DNA of 64,000 nt. Source: Paenibacillus methanolicus. GTDB lineage: Bacteria > Bacillota > Bacilli > Paenibacillales > Paenibacillaceae. The position numbers were made by a program, and so were the translations under genes. Each line of letters starts with the position of its first letter. Position 1 is the first letter of the stretch. The notes beneath the pieces were generated by a model. It searched no databases, was not told where the DNA came from, and saw nothing but the letters and a program-made list of their open reading frames with translations. The DNA is taken from the NCBI RefSeq assembly GCF_008124765.1, contig NZ_VNHS01000010.1, forward strand, positions 310,001 to 374,000, read 5' to 3'. Of the stretch, positions 42,959 through 51,085 are shown piece by piece.

Positions 42959-43381
42959 ATGGCCGTCATAAAAGCGAATTCGGAGGACATCAAGATGCTA
43001 GCCCGGCTAATGCGGGCGGAGGCGGAAGGCGAAGGCGACCTCGGCATGCTGATGGTTGGCAACGTCGGCGTCAACCGCGTCAGAAGCGGCTGTCTCGATT
43101 TCAAGAATATCCGAACGATCCCGCAGATGGTGTTCCAAAGTCCGGGGGGATTCGAGGCAACGCAGAAGGGCTATTTTTATCAAGGCGCGCGCGATCGGGA
43201 AATTCGGCTGGCCAAACGGATGATCAACGGCGAACGCCAGCACCCCGCGTCCAACTCGCTCTGGTTCTTCAAGCCCGCGGGCGCCTGCCCGAGCCAATGG
43301 TTCGACCAATGGAACGCGGGCCGGTTTAAATCGCACTGTTTCTTCCGGCCGACCAGTGCGGACTGCCCGAACGTGTATTAG
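42959..43381 (+). CDS. cwlJ: Spore cortex-lytic enzyme CwlJ
   Basis: The 140-residue protein has nearly the length of B. subtilis CwlJ (142 as I recall) and its landmarks: MAVIKANSEDIKMLARL, RAEAEGEGDLGMLMVGNVG with the likely catalytic Glu, GYFYQGARD and FKSHCFF. It lacks a signal peptide and wall-binding domain, as CwlJ does, and sits in the spore coat where Ca-dipicolinate triggers it during germination. The ATG at 42959 is chosen over an upstream start because it matches the family N-terminus. gerQ follows. Confidence 0.95.
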   Translation: MAVIKANSEDIKMLARLMRAEAEGEGDLGMLMVGNVGVNRVRSGCLDFKNIRTIPQMVFQSPGGFEATQKGYFYQGARDREIRLAKRMINGERQHPASNSLWFFKPAGACPSQWFDQWNAGRFKSHCFFRPTSADCPNVY

Positions 43382-43465
43382 TTGAGGGAATCAAAGCAAG
43401 CGACGAGAGGCCGACAAGCGCAAGGCGAATTTATGTTCATGATCAGAAAGCGAGGAAATCGAATC

Positions 43466-44080
43466 ATGTCTAACGGTTACGGGTACAAAGGTGCAGTAAG
43501 TCCGGCGAATACGGCTGGTTGGGGCGGTTACGGTTATGGGGCTCCATACCCTGGAATGGGAATGGGCGCGGCTCCGGCGATGGGGATGGGCGCAGCTCCC
43601 GCGATGGGTATGGGCGCGGGTCCAATGATGGGTATGCCCGCCATGCCGCAAACGGCCGTTGCCGGCGTCCAATCCCCGCAAGCCGGCGTTCCCGCCGGCG
43701 TACCTAGCGGCGCGTTCGTCACGCCGCAAGGCGGCAATATCGTTACGGTCCCGGTCGTCGAGGAATCCTACGTCGAGAACATCATTCGCCTGAACCGCGG
43801 CAAAATGGCGACGTTCTACATGACGTACGAGAACAACCGCGAATGGAACGCCAAAATTTTCAAAGGCATCATCGAGGCGGCCGGCCGCGACCATATCATT
43901 ATCAGCGACCCGACGACGGGCAAGCGCTTCTTGCTGCTGATGCTGAACCTGGATTACGTGGAATTCGAAGGTCCGATCAACTACGAGTACACGTTCCAAG
44001 GCGTGACGATCACGAACACGACGCCGGTCAACGGCGGTACGCACGCCGCGACGACGCTGCCCGCGATGAACGGGCGCTAA
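43466..44080 (+). CDS. gerQ: Spore coat protein GerQ
   Basis: The ~204-residue protein has the conserved GerQ C-terminal domain (ESYVENIIRLNRGKMATFYMTYENN, here the key blocks are RLNRGK, FKGIIEAAGRDH and DPTTGKRFLLLML). GerQ is needed to place CwlJ in the coat. Residues ~20-50 form a Gly/Met/Ala repeat (GMGMGAAPAM units), and a Val/Pro/Gln-rich linker follows. The start is ATG 43466 behind GCGAGG; an earlier ATG at 43433 is possible. It overlaps the convergent small gene by four bases. Confidence 0.94.
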   Translation: MSNGYGYKGAVSPANTAGWGGYGYGAPYPGMGMGAAPAMGMGAAPAMGMGAGPMMGMPAMPQTAVAGVQSPQAGVPAGVPSGAFVTPQGGNIVTVPVVEESYVENIIRLNRGKMATFYMTYENNREWNAKIFKGIIEAAGRDHIIISDPTTGKRFLLLMLNLDYVEFEGPINYEYTFQGVTITNTTPVNGGTHAATTLPAMNGR

Positions 44081-44358
44081 AGAGCGGGACGAAACGTCCA
44101 TGCATGAAGCTTGGCGGCGCCGCCCGGAATCCAATCGGACATGATGCGCCATGAAGAACGCTCTCCGCAGCGTTCTTTTTTTATCGCTTCGGCGGCTTCT
44201 ACGCTCCCCGCCTCCCATACCTCGACGAACAACAGCGGCTGGTCGGTGCCTTCATACAGCTTAAATCCGCCGGGATCCGCCGACCGCCCCGCGATCCACG
44301 ATCGAAATTGTTGTTCATGCTCCGGCAAAATCCGGTATTCGACGAAACAGATCACCAT
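44077..44358 (-). CDS. Small protein, ABM-like fold possible
   Basis: A 93-residue protein starting MVICFVEYRILPEHEQQF. The pattern of an early beta strand, a helix with EHEQQFRSWI, then LLFVEVWEAGS suggests the dimeric alpha/beta barrel fold seen in ABM monooxygenases, but there are no catalytic landmarks to confirm this. The start at 44358 has GGAAGGG upstream; the frame continues further without ribosome sites. It converges with gerQ and diverges from the YfhP-like gene. Confidence 0.65.
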   Translation of the reverse strand: MVICFVEYRILPEHEQQFRSWIAGRSADPGGFKLYEGTDQPLLFVEVWEAGSVEAAEAIKKERCGERSSWRIMSDWIPGGAAKLHAWTFRPAL

Positions 44359-44457
44359 GGGCGAAAACTTCCCTTCCGTTATAATAACCCGCGATTCAGA
44401 AGATACTGAAACGTACAATATAGAAGTATAACATTTCACGGGCAGGTGCTTCTTATT

Positions 44458-45444
44458 ATGGATAGCGGAACGCATTTGGTCATGGGACTCGGACTCGCCG
44501 GTCTCGCCTCCGTCGACCCGGTGGTCGCTTCCGATCAGACGGTGTACGCGGCGGTGCTCATCGGTACCGTAGTCGGCTCCCAGGCCCCGGATTTGGATAC
44601 GCTGCTTCGGTTCAAAGGCAATGCGATATATATCCGCAATCACCGCGGCATGTCGCACTCCTTGCCTGCTATCGCAATTTGGACCCTTTTGATCACGCTG
44701 CTGCTTCAACTCGGCTTCAATTTCGGACTACCCTGGGCGCATATCGCCGGATGGGTGCTGTTGGCCGTCGTCATTCACGTCTTTACCGATTTGTTCAACA
44801 CTTACGGAACGCAGGCAATGCGGCCCTTCACGAAAAAATGGATTTCGTGGAACATCATCCATATTTTCGATCCCGTCATCTTCACGGCGCATGTCATCGC
44901 GATCGCCCTCTGGGCGCTGCGCGCCTTCGATCCCGCCGCGCTGTTTCCGGCTCTGTACGCGCTGCTGATCGTGTACTACGTTTGGCGGACGATCTCCCAC
45001 CGCATGATTCTGAGGCGGCTGCCGAAACTGGACGATCAGCACGAGCCCGAAGACGACTATATGATCATTCCGACCATCTCCCTCTATGACTGGAACGTGG
45101 TCAAGCAGCGCGGAGACGGCTCGTACGTCATCGGCGACTTGAAACAGGGACGGCTGCGCTGGATCGACAGCGCCCGCTGCTCCAGCCATCCGGCCGTGGA
45201 ACGGTCCAAGCAGGATATCTCGATCCGTTCGTTCCTCTCCTTCACCTCGTTCGCCTGCGCCGAAGTGCGCGAGCATTCGTGGGGATACGAGGTCCGCTGG
45301 TGCGACGTGCGTTACCGTCACCGCAAGCAATACCCGTTCGTCGGCGTGCTGCTAATGGACAGCGACTATAAAACGCTGGGCTCCTACGTCGGTTGGCTGA
45401 GCGACGAACGGCTCCAGAAACGGCTGCGCATGAACACCTACTGA
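44458..45444 (+). CDS. YfhP-like membrane-bound metal-dependent hydrolase (DUF457/YdjM)
   Basis: The 328-residue protein begins MDSGTHLVMGLGLAGL with the conserved HxxxG, continues GSQAPDLDTLLRFKGN, NHRGMSHSLPA and HVFTDLFNTYGT, the His/Asp metal-ligand pattern of the YdjM/DUF457 family. Four to five TM helices lie in the first 190 residues; the C-terminal ~130 residues are soluble. B. subtilis YfhP is the nearest form I know. The true substrate is not established. Confidence 0.88.
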   Translation: MDSGTHLVMGLGLAGLASVDPVVASDQTVYAAVLIGTVVGSQAPDLDTLLRFKGNAIYIRNHRGMSHSLPAIAIWTLLITLLLQLGFNFGLPWAHIAGWVLLAVVIHVFTDLFNTYGTQAMRPFTKKWISWNIIHIFDPVIFTAHVIAIALWALRAFDPAALFPALYALLIVYYVWRTISHRMILRRLPKLDDQHEPEDDYMIIPTISLYDWNVVKQRGDGSYVIGDLKQGRLRWIDSARCSSHPAVERSKQDISIRSFLSFTSFACAEVREHSWGYEVRWCDVRYRHRKQYPFVGVLLMDSDYKTLGSYVGWLSDERLQKRLRMNTY

Positions 45445-45489
45445 GCATGAGGCTTCGCCGATGCCAGCGGTTCGCGCTTGACCTATGCG

Positions 45490-45522
45490 ATCCCTTCTTG
45501 CACAATGAAGAAGGGATTTTTG
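45490..45522 (+). terminator. Terminator after the YfhP-like gene
   Basis: ATCCCTTCTT / AAGAAGGGAT with an eight-base loop, followed by TTTTTG. Confidence 0.88.
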
Positions 45523-45599
45523 CATGTCGCCGGCATGAATCGCGCTCGCTCCGTCCGATATGGACGTTGATCGCCGTCACGCCTTGCCCGCGCGCATGC

Positions 45600-45627
45600 A
45601 AAAGGCTCAAGGTTTCCCTTGAGCCTT
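45600..45627 (-). terminator. Terminator of the minus-strand SASP gene
   Basis: Minus strand: CAAGGCTCAAGG / CCTTGAGCCTTTTG with a four-base loop. Confidence 0.85.
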
Positions 45628-45646
45628 GTGGTCTTGCATGTCCGAA

Positions 45647-45871
45647 TTAACGGAACTGCGAACCCGACAGTTGTTGCTCGGCGATTTGCACCAGTTTGCG
45701 CGTGATGTAGCCACCAAGCGAACCGGCGTCGCGAGTTGCGAAGTTGCCGTAGTAACCGTCAGCAGGAATTTGGATGCCCAGTTCCTGTGCAGCCTCGTAT
45801 TTCAGTTGGTTAAGTGCCGCGCTTGCTTGAGGTACGACCAGCGTATTGCTGCTGCGAGATTGTCCTGCCAT
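45647..45871 (-). CDS. Alpha/beta-type small acid-soluble spore protein
   Basis: The 74-residue DNA-binding spore protein has NTLVVPQASAALNQLKYEAAQEL, where Glu before Ala in KYEAAQEL is the expected GPR protease site, and the second conserved block GYYGNFATRDAGSLGGYITRKLV. It coats and protects DNA in the dormant spore. GGAGAAA precedes the ATG. Its promoter is a perfect sigma-G match (see 45927-45956). A second SASP with 80% similar wording lies at 49981. Confidence 0.96.
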   Translation of the reverse strand: MAGQSRSSNTLVVPQASAALNQLKYEAAQELGIQIPADGYYGNFATRDAGSLGGYITRKLVQIAEQQLSGSQFR

Positions 45872-45926
45872 GTGGAATTTCTCCTTTCATCCTCTTCACG
45901 TTGTATGTGTTGCAAGCTTGCAAGCT

Positions 45927-45956
45927 TATTATGATACGTTGGCCGAAAGAATATGC
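45927..45956 (-). promoter_or_regulatory. Sigma-G promoter of the SASP gene
   Basis: Minus strand: GCATA (45952-45956), 18 bases, CATAATA (45927-45933), the forespore sigma-G consensus at a gene type known to need sigma-G. Confidence 0.88.
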
Positions 45957-46004
45957 TTAAGATTTCGTTCATTTTTAAAAACTTTTCAAAGGAGCTTTCG
46001 CCCC

Positions 46005-46181
46005 ATGTCCAAGACTCTCTCCCTGCTGTTCGCCGTCGTCTCCGTCATCCTCATGACCGCCACGGCGATCGCCATCGCGCACAGCGCTTGGCTGACTCTT
46101 CTGCTCTTCATCCTGACGATGGGCTGCATCGGCGCGGGATTTATCGTAAAGGCCAAACTAAGACGCCGCGGTCAGGGGTAA
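46005..46181 (+). CDS. Small two-helix membrane protein (YlaF/DUF5325-like)
   Basis: The 58-residue protein is two hydrophobic helices (SLLFAVVSVILMTATAIAIA and WLTLLLFILTMGCIGAGFIV) and a basic tail KAKLRRRGQG. It resembles the YlaF/DUF5325 proteins of Bacilli in length and in the GFIVKAKxRR end (from memory). AAAGGAG lies 11 bases before the ATG and a terminator follows. Function unknown. Confidence 0.65.
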   Translation: MSKTLSLLFAVVSVILMTATAIAIAHSAWLTLLLFILTMGCIGAGFIVKAKLRRRGQG

Positions 46182-46204
46182 TCCCCTTCCCGCGGCGTTT
46201 GGTT
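46162..46204 (+). terminator. Terminator after the small membrane protein gene
   Basis: ACGCCGCG / CGCGGCGT enclosing a GGGG/CCCC inner hairpin, followed by TTGGTTTG. It overlaps the end of the gene. Confidence 0.75.
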
Positions 46205-46232
46205 TGAATTCTTGCTCTATGCCCTACCGGCC

Positions 46233-47219
46233 CTATCGCGCCGGCAAGAAGCCCATCCGCTCCTTGACGTCGCGCACCGTCTTGTTCGCCACCTCGGCGA
46301 CCCGCTCCGCGCCCTGCTTCAGGATCGCGTGGATCTCGCCCGATTCGCGGATCTCGCGGTACCGCTGCTGCAGCGGCTCGAGCGTCGCGACGACATGCTC
46401 GGCGAGGTCTTTCTTGAACGCCCCGTAGCCTTGCCCCTCGTACTTCGCCTGAATCTCCTCCAGCGATAGACCCGAACAATGCGAATAGATGCTCATCAGG
46501 TTGCTGATCTCCGGCTTCTCCGCCGGGTTGTAGATCACGTCGCGGCCCGAATCGGTCGTCGCCCGACTGAGCTTCTTGCGGATTACGTCCGGCGGGTCCA
46601 GCAGCGCGATGTAGCTCGCCGGATTCGGATTGCTCTTGCTCATTTTCTTCGAAGCGTCGTCCAGCGACATGATTCTCGCGCCGACCTTCGGAATATACGG
46701 CTCCGGAATCGTAAAGTAGTCGCCGAACCGCGCGTTGAACCGGTGTCCCAGATCGCGCGTCAGCTCCAGATGCTGTTTCTGGTCGTCGCCGACCGGCACC
46801 AGATCCGCGTTGTAGAGGAGAATATCCGCCGCCATGAGCGTCGGGTAGACGAACAAGCCCGCGCCGACCGAATCTTTGCCGGACGATTTATCCTTGAACT
46901 GCGTCATGCGCTCCAACTCGCCCATATAGGCCAACGTGGTGAACAACCAGCCGAGCTCGGCGTGCGCCGGCACGTGCGATTGCATGAAGACGCTCGCTTT
47001 GGCCGGATCGATGCCCGCGGCGATGAACAGCGCGGCAACCGCCTCGGACTGCTCGCGCAGCGCGGCCGGCTCCTGCGGCACCGTGATGGCATGCAGGTCG
47101 ACGACCATGAAGAAGCATTCGTGCGTTTCTTGCAGCCTGACGAAATTTTGCATCGCGCCGATGTAGTTGCCCAGCGTGAGCTGGCCGCTCGGCTGGATGC
47201 CGGATAGTACTCTTTTCAT
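46233..47219 (-). CDS. trpS: Tryptophanyl-tRNA synthetase TrpS
   Basis: The 328-residue class I synthetase has the HIGH-type [16 protein letters not shown] at the N-terminus and [10 protein letters not shown] as the KMSKS loop. [28 protein letters not shown]-type active-site wording ([15 protein letters not shown]) is present. ATG 47219 follows GGAGG at a ten-base spacing; an upstream TTG lies over the ribosome site. A Trp T-box leader lies 250 bases upstream, beyond a repeat. Confidence 0.96.
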   Translation of the reverse strand: [328 protein letters not shown]

Positions 47220-47275
47220 TGGATGATATCCTCCTTTTTTCAATACGCTTCTTTTAAGTTCGCCTTACACTCCGC

Positions 47276-47411
47276 CTCCCCCAACCCCCTCCGCCGAGGG
47301 GGCTCCAAGGGCTCCGCCCTCTGGACTCCCGCTTTCGTGCTGGCGAGTCGAGCTGACGGACGGCGGTTGCTTTTGAGCGGGGCACGCTTTTGTCCTGCCG
47401 GACAAAGCTTA
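47276..47411. repeat. Leader-associated repeat upstream of trpS
   Basis: Shares three blocks with 20815-21015 upstream of the SDR gene: CTCCGCCGAGG with GGCTCCAA, GGACTCCC with TTTCGTGCTGGC, and GGGCACGCTTTTGTCCTG with CGGACAAAGCTT. In both places it lies in the transcribed leader of a minus-strand gene. TTTGTCCxxCAGGACAAA can form a hairpin. Confidence 0.65.
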
Positions 47412-47465
47412 CGTGAGTTGTCGCTCGTGACGCGGACGTCGTTGATGAGCCTCAAAAAAAAACGC

Positions 47466-47733
47466 AAAAAGGCCCTCCGCCCGCAAAGGGACGAAGGACC
47501 GTGGTGCCACCCTAATTCGTTCGCTTCCGAATGCGCAGCAAACGGGACGAACCTCAAGTTCCTTAACGCGGAACGACGCGTATGCCGCATACTTGCCCGC
47601 CTTCTTGCTCGGGTTTCCTCGGCCCTGCTCCGGGATCCATTCCGCCTCGCTCGTCCGCACCGGTTCGCACCGACCACCGGCTCTCTGACGCTTCCGCGCG
47701 CGCGTACTTGTTCCCTTCCTCGCATTTAGGATG
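47466..47733 (-). promoter_or_regulatory. T-box leader, Trp-specific, controlling trpS
   Basis: On the minus strand the T-box AGGGTGGCACCACGG occurs at 47499-47513, followed by an intrinsic terminator (GGTCCTTCGTCCC with GGGCGGAGGGCC, then TTTTT, ending at 47466). Stem I landmarks AGAGAGCCGGTGGTCGG and GAACCGGTGCGG lie upstream. The specifier reads TGG at 47637-47639 within GGAATGGATCCC, which is the Trp codon and fits the gene. Uncharged tRNA-Trp would pair and favour read-through. Confidence 0.94.
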
Positions 47734-47762
47734 ATTATACTCGCACGCCCGCCACATTTCAA
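47734..47762 (-). promoter_or_regulatory. Promoter of the T-box/trpS transcript
   Basis: TTGAAA (47757-47762), 17 bases, TATAAT (47734-47739) on the minus strand. Confidence 0.85.
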
Positions 47763-47888
47763 TATGGCCATCCCTCCCATTTTCGCCTGCCGGTTCCTTA
47801 AAAAAAGAAAGTCCCTCGAGTCCTGCCGCGGCCAAGCTCCGCATATTCTTTCTATAGACTAGTCCAACCCGAAAGGAGCGTTATTCTT

Positions 47889-48923
47889 ATGACCGTCGTT
47901 TACCGGGTCGGCATGCCGCTGCTGACCGCCGGCTGCTTGGCGATGCTGGCGCTGATCCTCGCGGACAACGGCTGGCTGAGCGCCCTCGCCTCGCTCGATC
48001 CCGCCACGGTGCAATCGTTCAAGCTGCTGCTGCTCGGCATCATTCTCGAGACGTTCCCGTTCATCCTTCTCGGGGTGTTCGTGTCCGCGCTCCTGCAGGT
48101 GTTCGTATCCGATGCGACCATCGCGCGCCTGACGCCGAAGCATCCGGTGGCCGGCGTGCTGTTCGGCAGCCTGCTCGGCCTGCTCTTCCCGCTGTGCGAA
48201 TGCGGCATGATCCCGGTCGTCCGCCGGCTGATCCGCAAAGGCATGCCGCCGTACATCGGCATGGTGTTCATCTTCGCGGGACCGATCGTCAATCCGGTCG
48301 TCTTCACCTCGACGTATACGGCCTTCCGCGGCCAGCCCGGGATGGCGTATGCCCGGCTTGGGCTGGCGCTGGCGATATGCGTCGTGCTCGGCCTGCTGCT
48401 GAGCCGGTTCCTAAAGCGCAATCCGCTCAAGCGAGACGCTTACGAGCTGGCGGCGGCGAACAACGGCGCGACTTCGATCTACGAGCATGACCACTCGCAG
48501 GGGGCCAAAGGCTTCTGGGGCCGCATGGCCGCGACGCTCGCGCACGCCTCCGACGAATTGTTCGACATCGGCAAATACGTCATTCTCGGCGCGTTCCTGA
48601 CGGCGGTCGTGCAGACGTCCGTCGACCGCGAAGTGCTCGCCGGCATCGGCGGCGGCACGTGGTCCGGCAGCGCGTTCATGATGGGCCTTGCGTTCCTATT
48701 GTCGCTGTGTTCCACCTCCGACGCGTTCGTCGCCGCTTCGTTCAACGGCATCTTCGCGCCGTCGGCGCTGCTCGCCTTCCTCGTCTTCGGGCCGATGGTC
48801 GATCTCAAAAGCGTGCTCATGCTGCTCGGCACGTTCCGCACGAAGATCGTCGCCGCCATCGTCCTGCTGCTGTTCGCGCTCGTGCTGGGCGGTTCCTTGC
48901 TGACGGCGCAGCTATGGTTATAG
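47889..48923 (+). CDS. ycgR: Permease of the YraQ/YcgR (ArsP-like) family
   Basis: The 344-residue protein has eight to ten hydrophobic segments. The conserved FPLCECGMIPVVRRLIRKG loop with its two Cys and the IFAGPIVNPVVFTST motif identify the DUF318/ArsP_1 family. A short His/Asp loop (YEHDHSQG) lies in the centre. It is followed 33 bases later by a YcgQ-like gene, the pair known as ycgR-ycgQ in B. subtilis. A metal or metalloid substrate is often supposed but unproven. Confidence 0.9.
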   Translation: MTVVYRVGMPLLTAGCLAMLALILADNGWLSALASLDPATVQSFKLLLLGIILETFPFILLGVFVSALLQVFVSDATIARLTPKHPVAGVLFGSLLGLLFPLCECGMIPVVRRLIRKGMPPYIGMVFIFAGPIVNPVVFTSTYTAFRGQPGMAYARLGLALAICVVLGLLLSRFLKRNPLKRDAYELAAANNGATSIYEHDHSQGAKGFWGRMAATLAHASDELFDIGKYVILGAFLTAVVQTSVDREVLAGIGGGTWSGSAFMMGLAFLLSLCSTSDAFVAASFNGIFAPSALLAFLVFGPMVDLKSVLMLLGTFRTKIVAAIVLLLFALVLGGSLLTAQLWL

Positions 48924-48956
48924 CCAGTCAACCTACTTGATGAAGGAGGAATAACG

Positions 48957-49883
48957 ATGGCCGGTTCCGACCGCAGGCGCATGGTCCATTATTTGATAAG
49001 AGCCGTCCTGCTCGGCGGCTTCGCGCTGTTTATCGTCCAGTTGGCCCGAGGCGACGGCTTGTCGCTCTATATCGCTCCCCGGATGGAGCCGTTCGTCAAA
49101 CTGTCCGCGCTCGCGCTCTACGCGTCCGCCATCTACCAGGTCTATGCGGCCTTCCGGGCTTCGAAGGGACAACAAGCCGCCGACTGCGGATGCGACCACG
49201 AACCGCCGGTGTCTATTCCGAAGAACGTTATCGTCTACGGCATGTTCGTGCTGCCGCTCGCGCTCGGCTTCCTGCTTCCGGAGGCGACGCTCGGAAGCTC
49301 CCTCGCCGCCAAGAAAGGCATGACGTTCGCCGGCGCGGAGACGCTGGCGAACGCCCGCTCCGGCGAACGCGCGGCGCCATCCCTGCCCGCCTCGGGCAAC
49401 GGCGGCGGGGACGCGAACGCCTCCGCGTCGGAAGCGATGTTCCCCTCCGATGAGTATACGGCCAGCTACGCCGTTTACGGGAAGCAGCTCTATGCCCAGC
49501 CCGCGATCGCGGTGCCGGACCAATGGTTCATCGAGACGTTGACCACGCTCGATCTATACCGCAAGAACTTCATTGGCAAACAAGTCGAGCTCAGCGGGTT
49601 CGTCTACCGCGACGAAGCGATGGGAGCCGACCAATTCGCCGTCAGCCGATTCGCCATGAACTGCTGTTCGGCCGACTCGCTGCCTTACGGCCTTGTCGCC
49701 ACTTTCGATAACGCCGCCGCGCTTCGCAAAGATTCTTGGGTGAAAGTCTCCGGAACGCTGGAAGAAGGTCAATATGACGGAGGCACCATCTTGCAGCTGC
49801 TCGTTACGCACATCGAATCCATCCGAACGCCGGATTCTCCGTATGTGTATCCCGATTACAACTTCGACAAACAGTTCGAGTAA
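48957..49883 (+). CDS. ycgQ: YcgQ-like protein (TIGR03943/DUF1980)
   Basis: The 308-residue protein has three hydrophobic segments in the first ~120 residues with a CGCDHE cluster in the loop after helix 2. The C-terminal soluble domain (residues ~165-300) has the family wording FIGKQVELSGFVYRDE, CCSADSLPYGLVA and SGTLEEGQYDGG. It is always found next to a YcgR-type permease and is believed to form one transporter or chaperone pair with it. GGAGG precedes the ATG. Confidence 0.9.
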   Translation: MAGSDRRRMVHYLIRAVLLGGFALFIVQLARGDGLSLYIAPRMEPFVKLSALALYASAIYQVYAAFRASKGQQAADCGCDHEPPVSIPKNVIVYGMFVLPLALGFLLPEATLGSSLAAKKGMTFAGAETLANARSGERAAPSLPASGNGGGDANASASEAMFPSDEYTASYAVYGKQLYAQPAIAVPDQWFIETLTTLDLYRKNFIGKQVELSGFVYRDEAMGADQFAVSRFAMNCCSADSLPYGLVATFDNAAALRKDSWVKVSGTLEEGQYDGGTILQLLVTHIESIRTPDSPYVYPDYNFDKQFE

Positions 49884-49923
49884 ATTGGAAATAAATACAT
49901 GTAATGTCTCTGTATCCGTTTTC

Positions 49924-49954
49924 GTATAATCCCCCTCCCAATCTAGCCATACTA
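49924..49954 (+). promoter_or_regulatory. Probable sigma-G promoter of the second SASP gene
   Basis: GTATA (49924-49928), 19 bases, CATACTA (49948-49954), about 27 bases before the start codon. The spacer is one base longer than in the other cases. Confidence 0.65.
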
Positions 49955-49980
49955 TCCTTACACAAGGGAGGTGAATTCAG

Positions 49981-50211
49981 ATGGCAGGACAAGGTCAATC
50001 CCGCAGCAGCAATACACTCGTGGTGCCTCAAGCTTCGCAAGCGCTGGATCAAATGAAATACGAGGTGGCGCAAGAGCTTGGCATCCAAATCCCGCAGGAC
50101 GGTTACTACGGCTACATGGCGACGCGCGACACGGGCGCGATCGGCGGCTACATCACGCGCAAGCTCGTGCAAATCGCGGAACAGCAAATCGCAGGTACAT
50201 ATAGCCGCTAA
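49981..50211 (+). CDS. Alpha/beta-type small acid-soluble spore protein
   Basis: The 76-residue protein is a paralogue of that at 45647: NTLVVPQASQALDQMKYEVAQEL with the GPR site in KYEVAQEL, and GYYGYMATRDTGAIGGYITRKLV. GGGAGGTG lies nine bases before the ATG. The two SASP genes are 4 kb apart on opposite strands with separate promoters, so they are not a recent tandem duplication. Confidence 0.96.
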   Translation: MAGQGQSRSSNTLVVPQASQALDQMKYEVAQELGIQIPQDGYYGYMATRDTGAIGGYITRKLVQIAEQQIAGTYSR

Positions 50212-50266
50212 TACGGCAACGGTCTGCAACTTCTAGATCGCATCGAACGGAGTGCAGCCGTCATAG

Positions 50267-50313
50267 CAAGGCGAAACGGCTATCGCCGGCTTTGAGCGGC
50301 GATGGGAGTTACG
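50267..50313. repeat. Left half of the dispersed double-hairpin repeat
   Basis: CAAGGCGAAACGGCTAT ... GCCGGC ... GCGGCGATGGGAGTTACG is close to the left half of the copy at 23338. The right half is missing. Confidence 0.6.
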
Positions 50314-50319
50314 ATCAAG

Positions 50320-50360
50320 ACGAAAAGACCTGAGCAGGCTAACCTGCCCAGGTCTTTTCG
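50320..50360. terminator. Bidirectional terminator
   Basis: CGAAAAGACCTG(AG)CAGG / CCTGCCCAGGTCTTTTCG with a four-base loop, between the SASP gene and a convergent hypothetical gene. Confidence 0.85.
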
Positions 50361-50388
50361 TTGTTCGTCAAACTGGCCTGCACCCTGC

Positions 50389-50814
50389 TTAAGGCGCATC
50401 CCGCAGCGCGTGCGGCGCGCCGTACTTCGGCTGCAGACGGAACATGCCGTTGGCGATGTTCGCCATATTATAATTCGATTCAAAAGTGATGCCGGCCGAC
50501 CACGATCCTTTGCGAACGCTGAAATCAAAGCGGATCTCGCCGTGCGTCCAGCCCCGCTTATAGTTCAACGAGTCGAGCGCCAGCTTACGGAACGCGAGCA
50601 CTTGATCGGGCTTCAGGCCGGGTTCGGCGGATGCCGCATCGATGCTGCCGTCGCGGCTTTCGATCGGATTATGGCAAACGCCATACTTCCCGATCACGTC
50701 ATTGCGAATTTGAATTGTGACTGTTCCTGCTGCCGCATGGATCAATTCCGGCTCCATCTGCCGAAACACATAATCCATTTGCCGCGCAAGCGGCGTTGCT
50801 TCCATTCCCATCAT
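50389..50814 (-). CDS. Hypothetical protein, 141 residues
   Basis: No family is recognised. The protein is soluble, with an N-terminal helical part and a C-terminal beta-rich part (EIRFDFSVRKGSWSAGITFES). It begins at ATG 50814 with GATGAGGTG upstream. It has a single Cys and no signal peptide or membrane helix. It converges on the SASP gene and shares the terminator at 50320-50360. The codon composition fits the neighbours, so it looks like a real gene. Confidence 0.65.
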   Translation of the reverse strand: MMGMEATPLARQMDYVFRQMEPELIHAAAGTVTIQIRNDVIGKYGVCHNPIESRDGSIDAASAEPGLKPDQVLAFRKLALDSLNYKRGWTHGEIRFDFSVRKGSWSAGITFESNYNMANIANGMFRLQPKYGAPHALRDAP

Positions 50815-51005
50815 CTACACCTCATCACATTTTTTCATAAAGTTACCATATTAGTACTTCGGACTCATTATAAGACGAAAGACTTACATATTTCAATCAT
50901 TTTTTACAATATACTTACATATACATTCAATTTCTTCGCAAAAAGCTCTCGTTCGAGCGATTCCGACCAGATCATTCGACCCATTCGCCACTTTTTAGAC
51001 AAATA

Positions 51006-51033
51006 TAGACAATCCCCGTACCGGTGATATAAT
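51006..51033 (+). promoter_or_regulatory. Promoter of the chemoreceptor gene
   Basis: TAGACA (51006-51011), 16 bases, TATAAT (51028-51033). It is a sigma-A form, not the sigma-D motility form. Confidence 0.7.
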
Positions 51034-51085
51034 AAGGGAAAAGATACCTATACAGGTGACAAACGAAAGGGGCAAGGGTCGGTCT

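Noticed and set aside
47409-47844. Open frames across the trpS leader
   Set aside because: They coincide with T-box structure and terminator; no codon bias or ribosome site.
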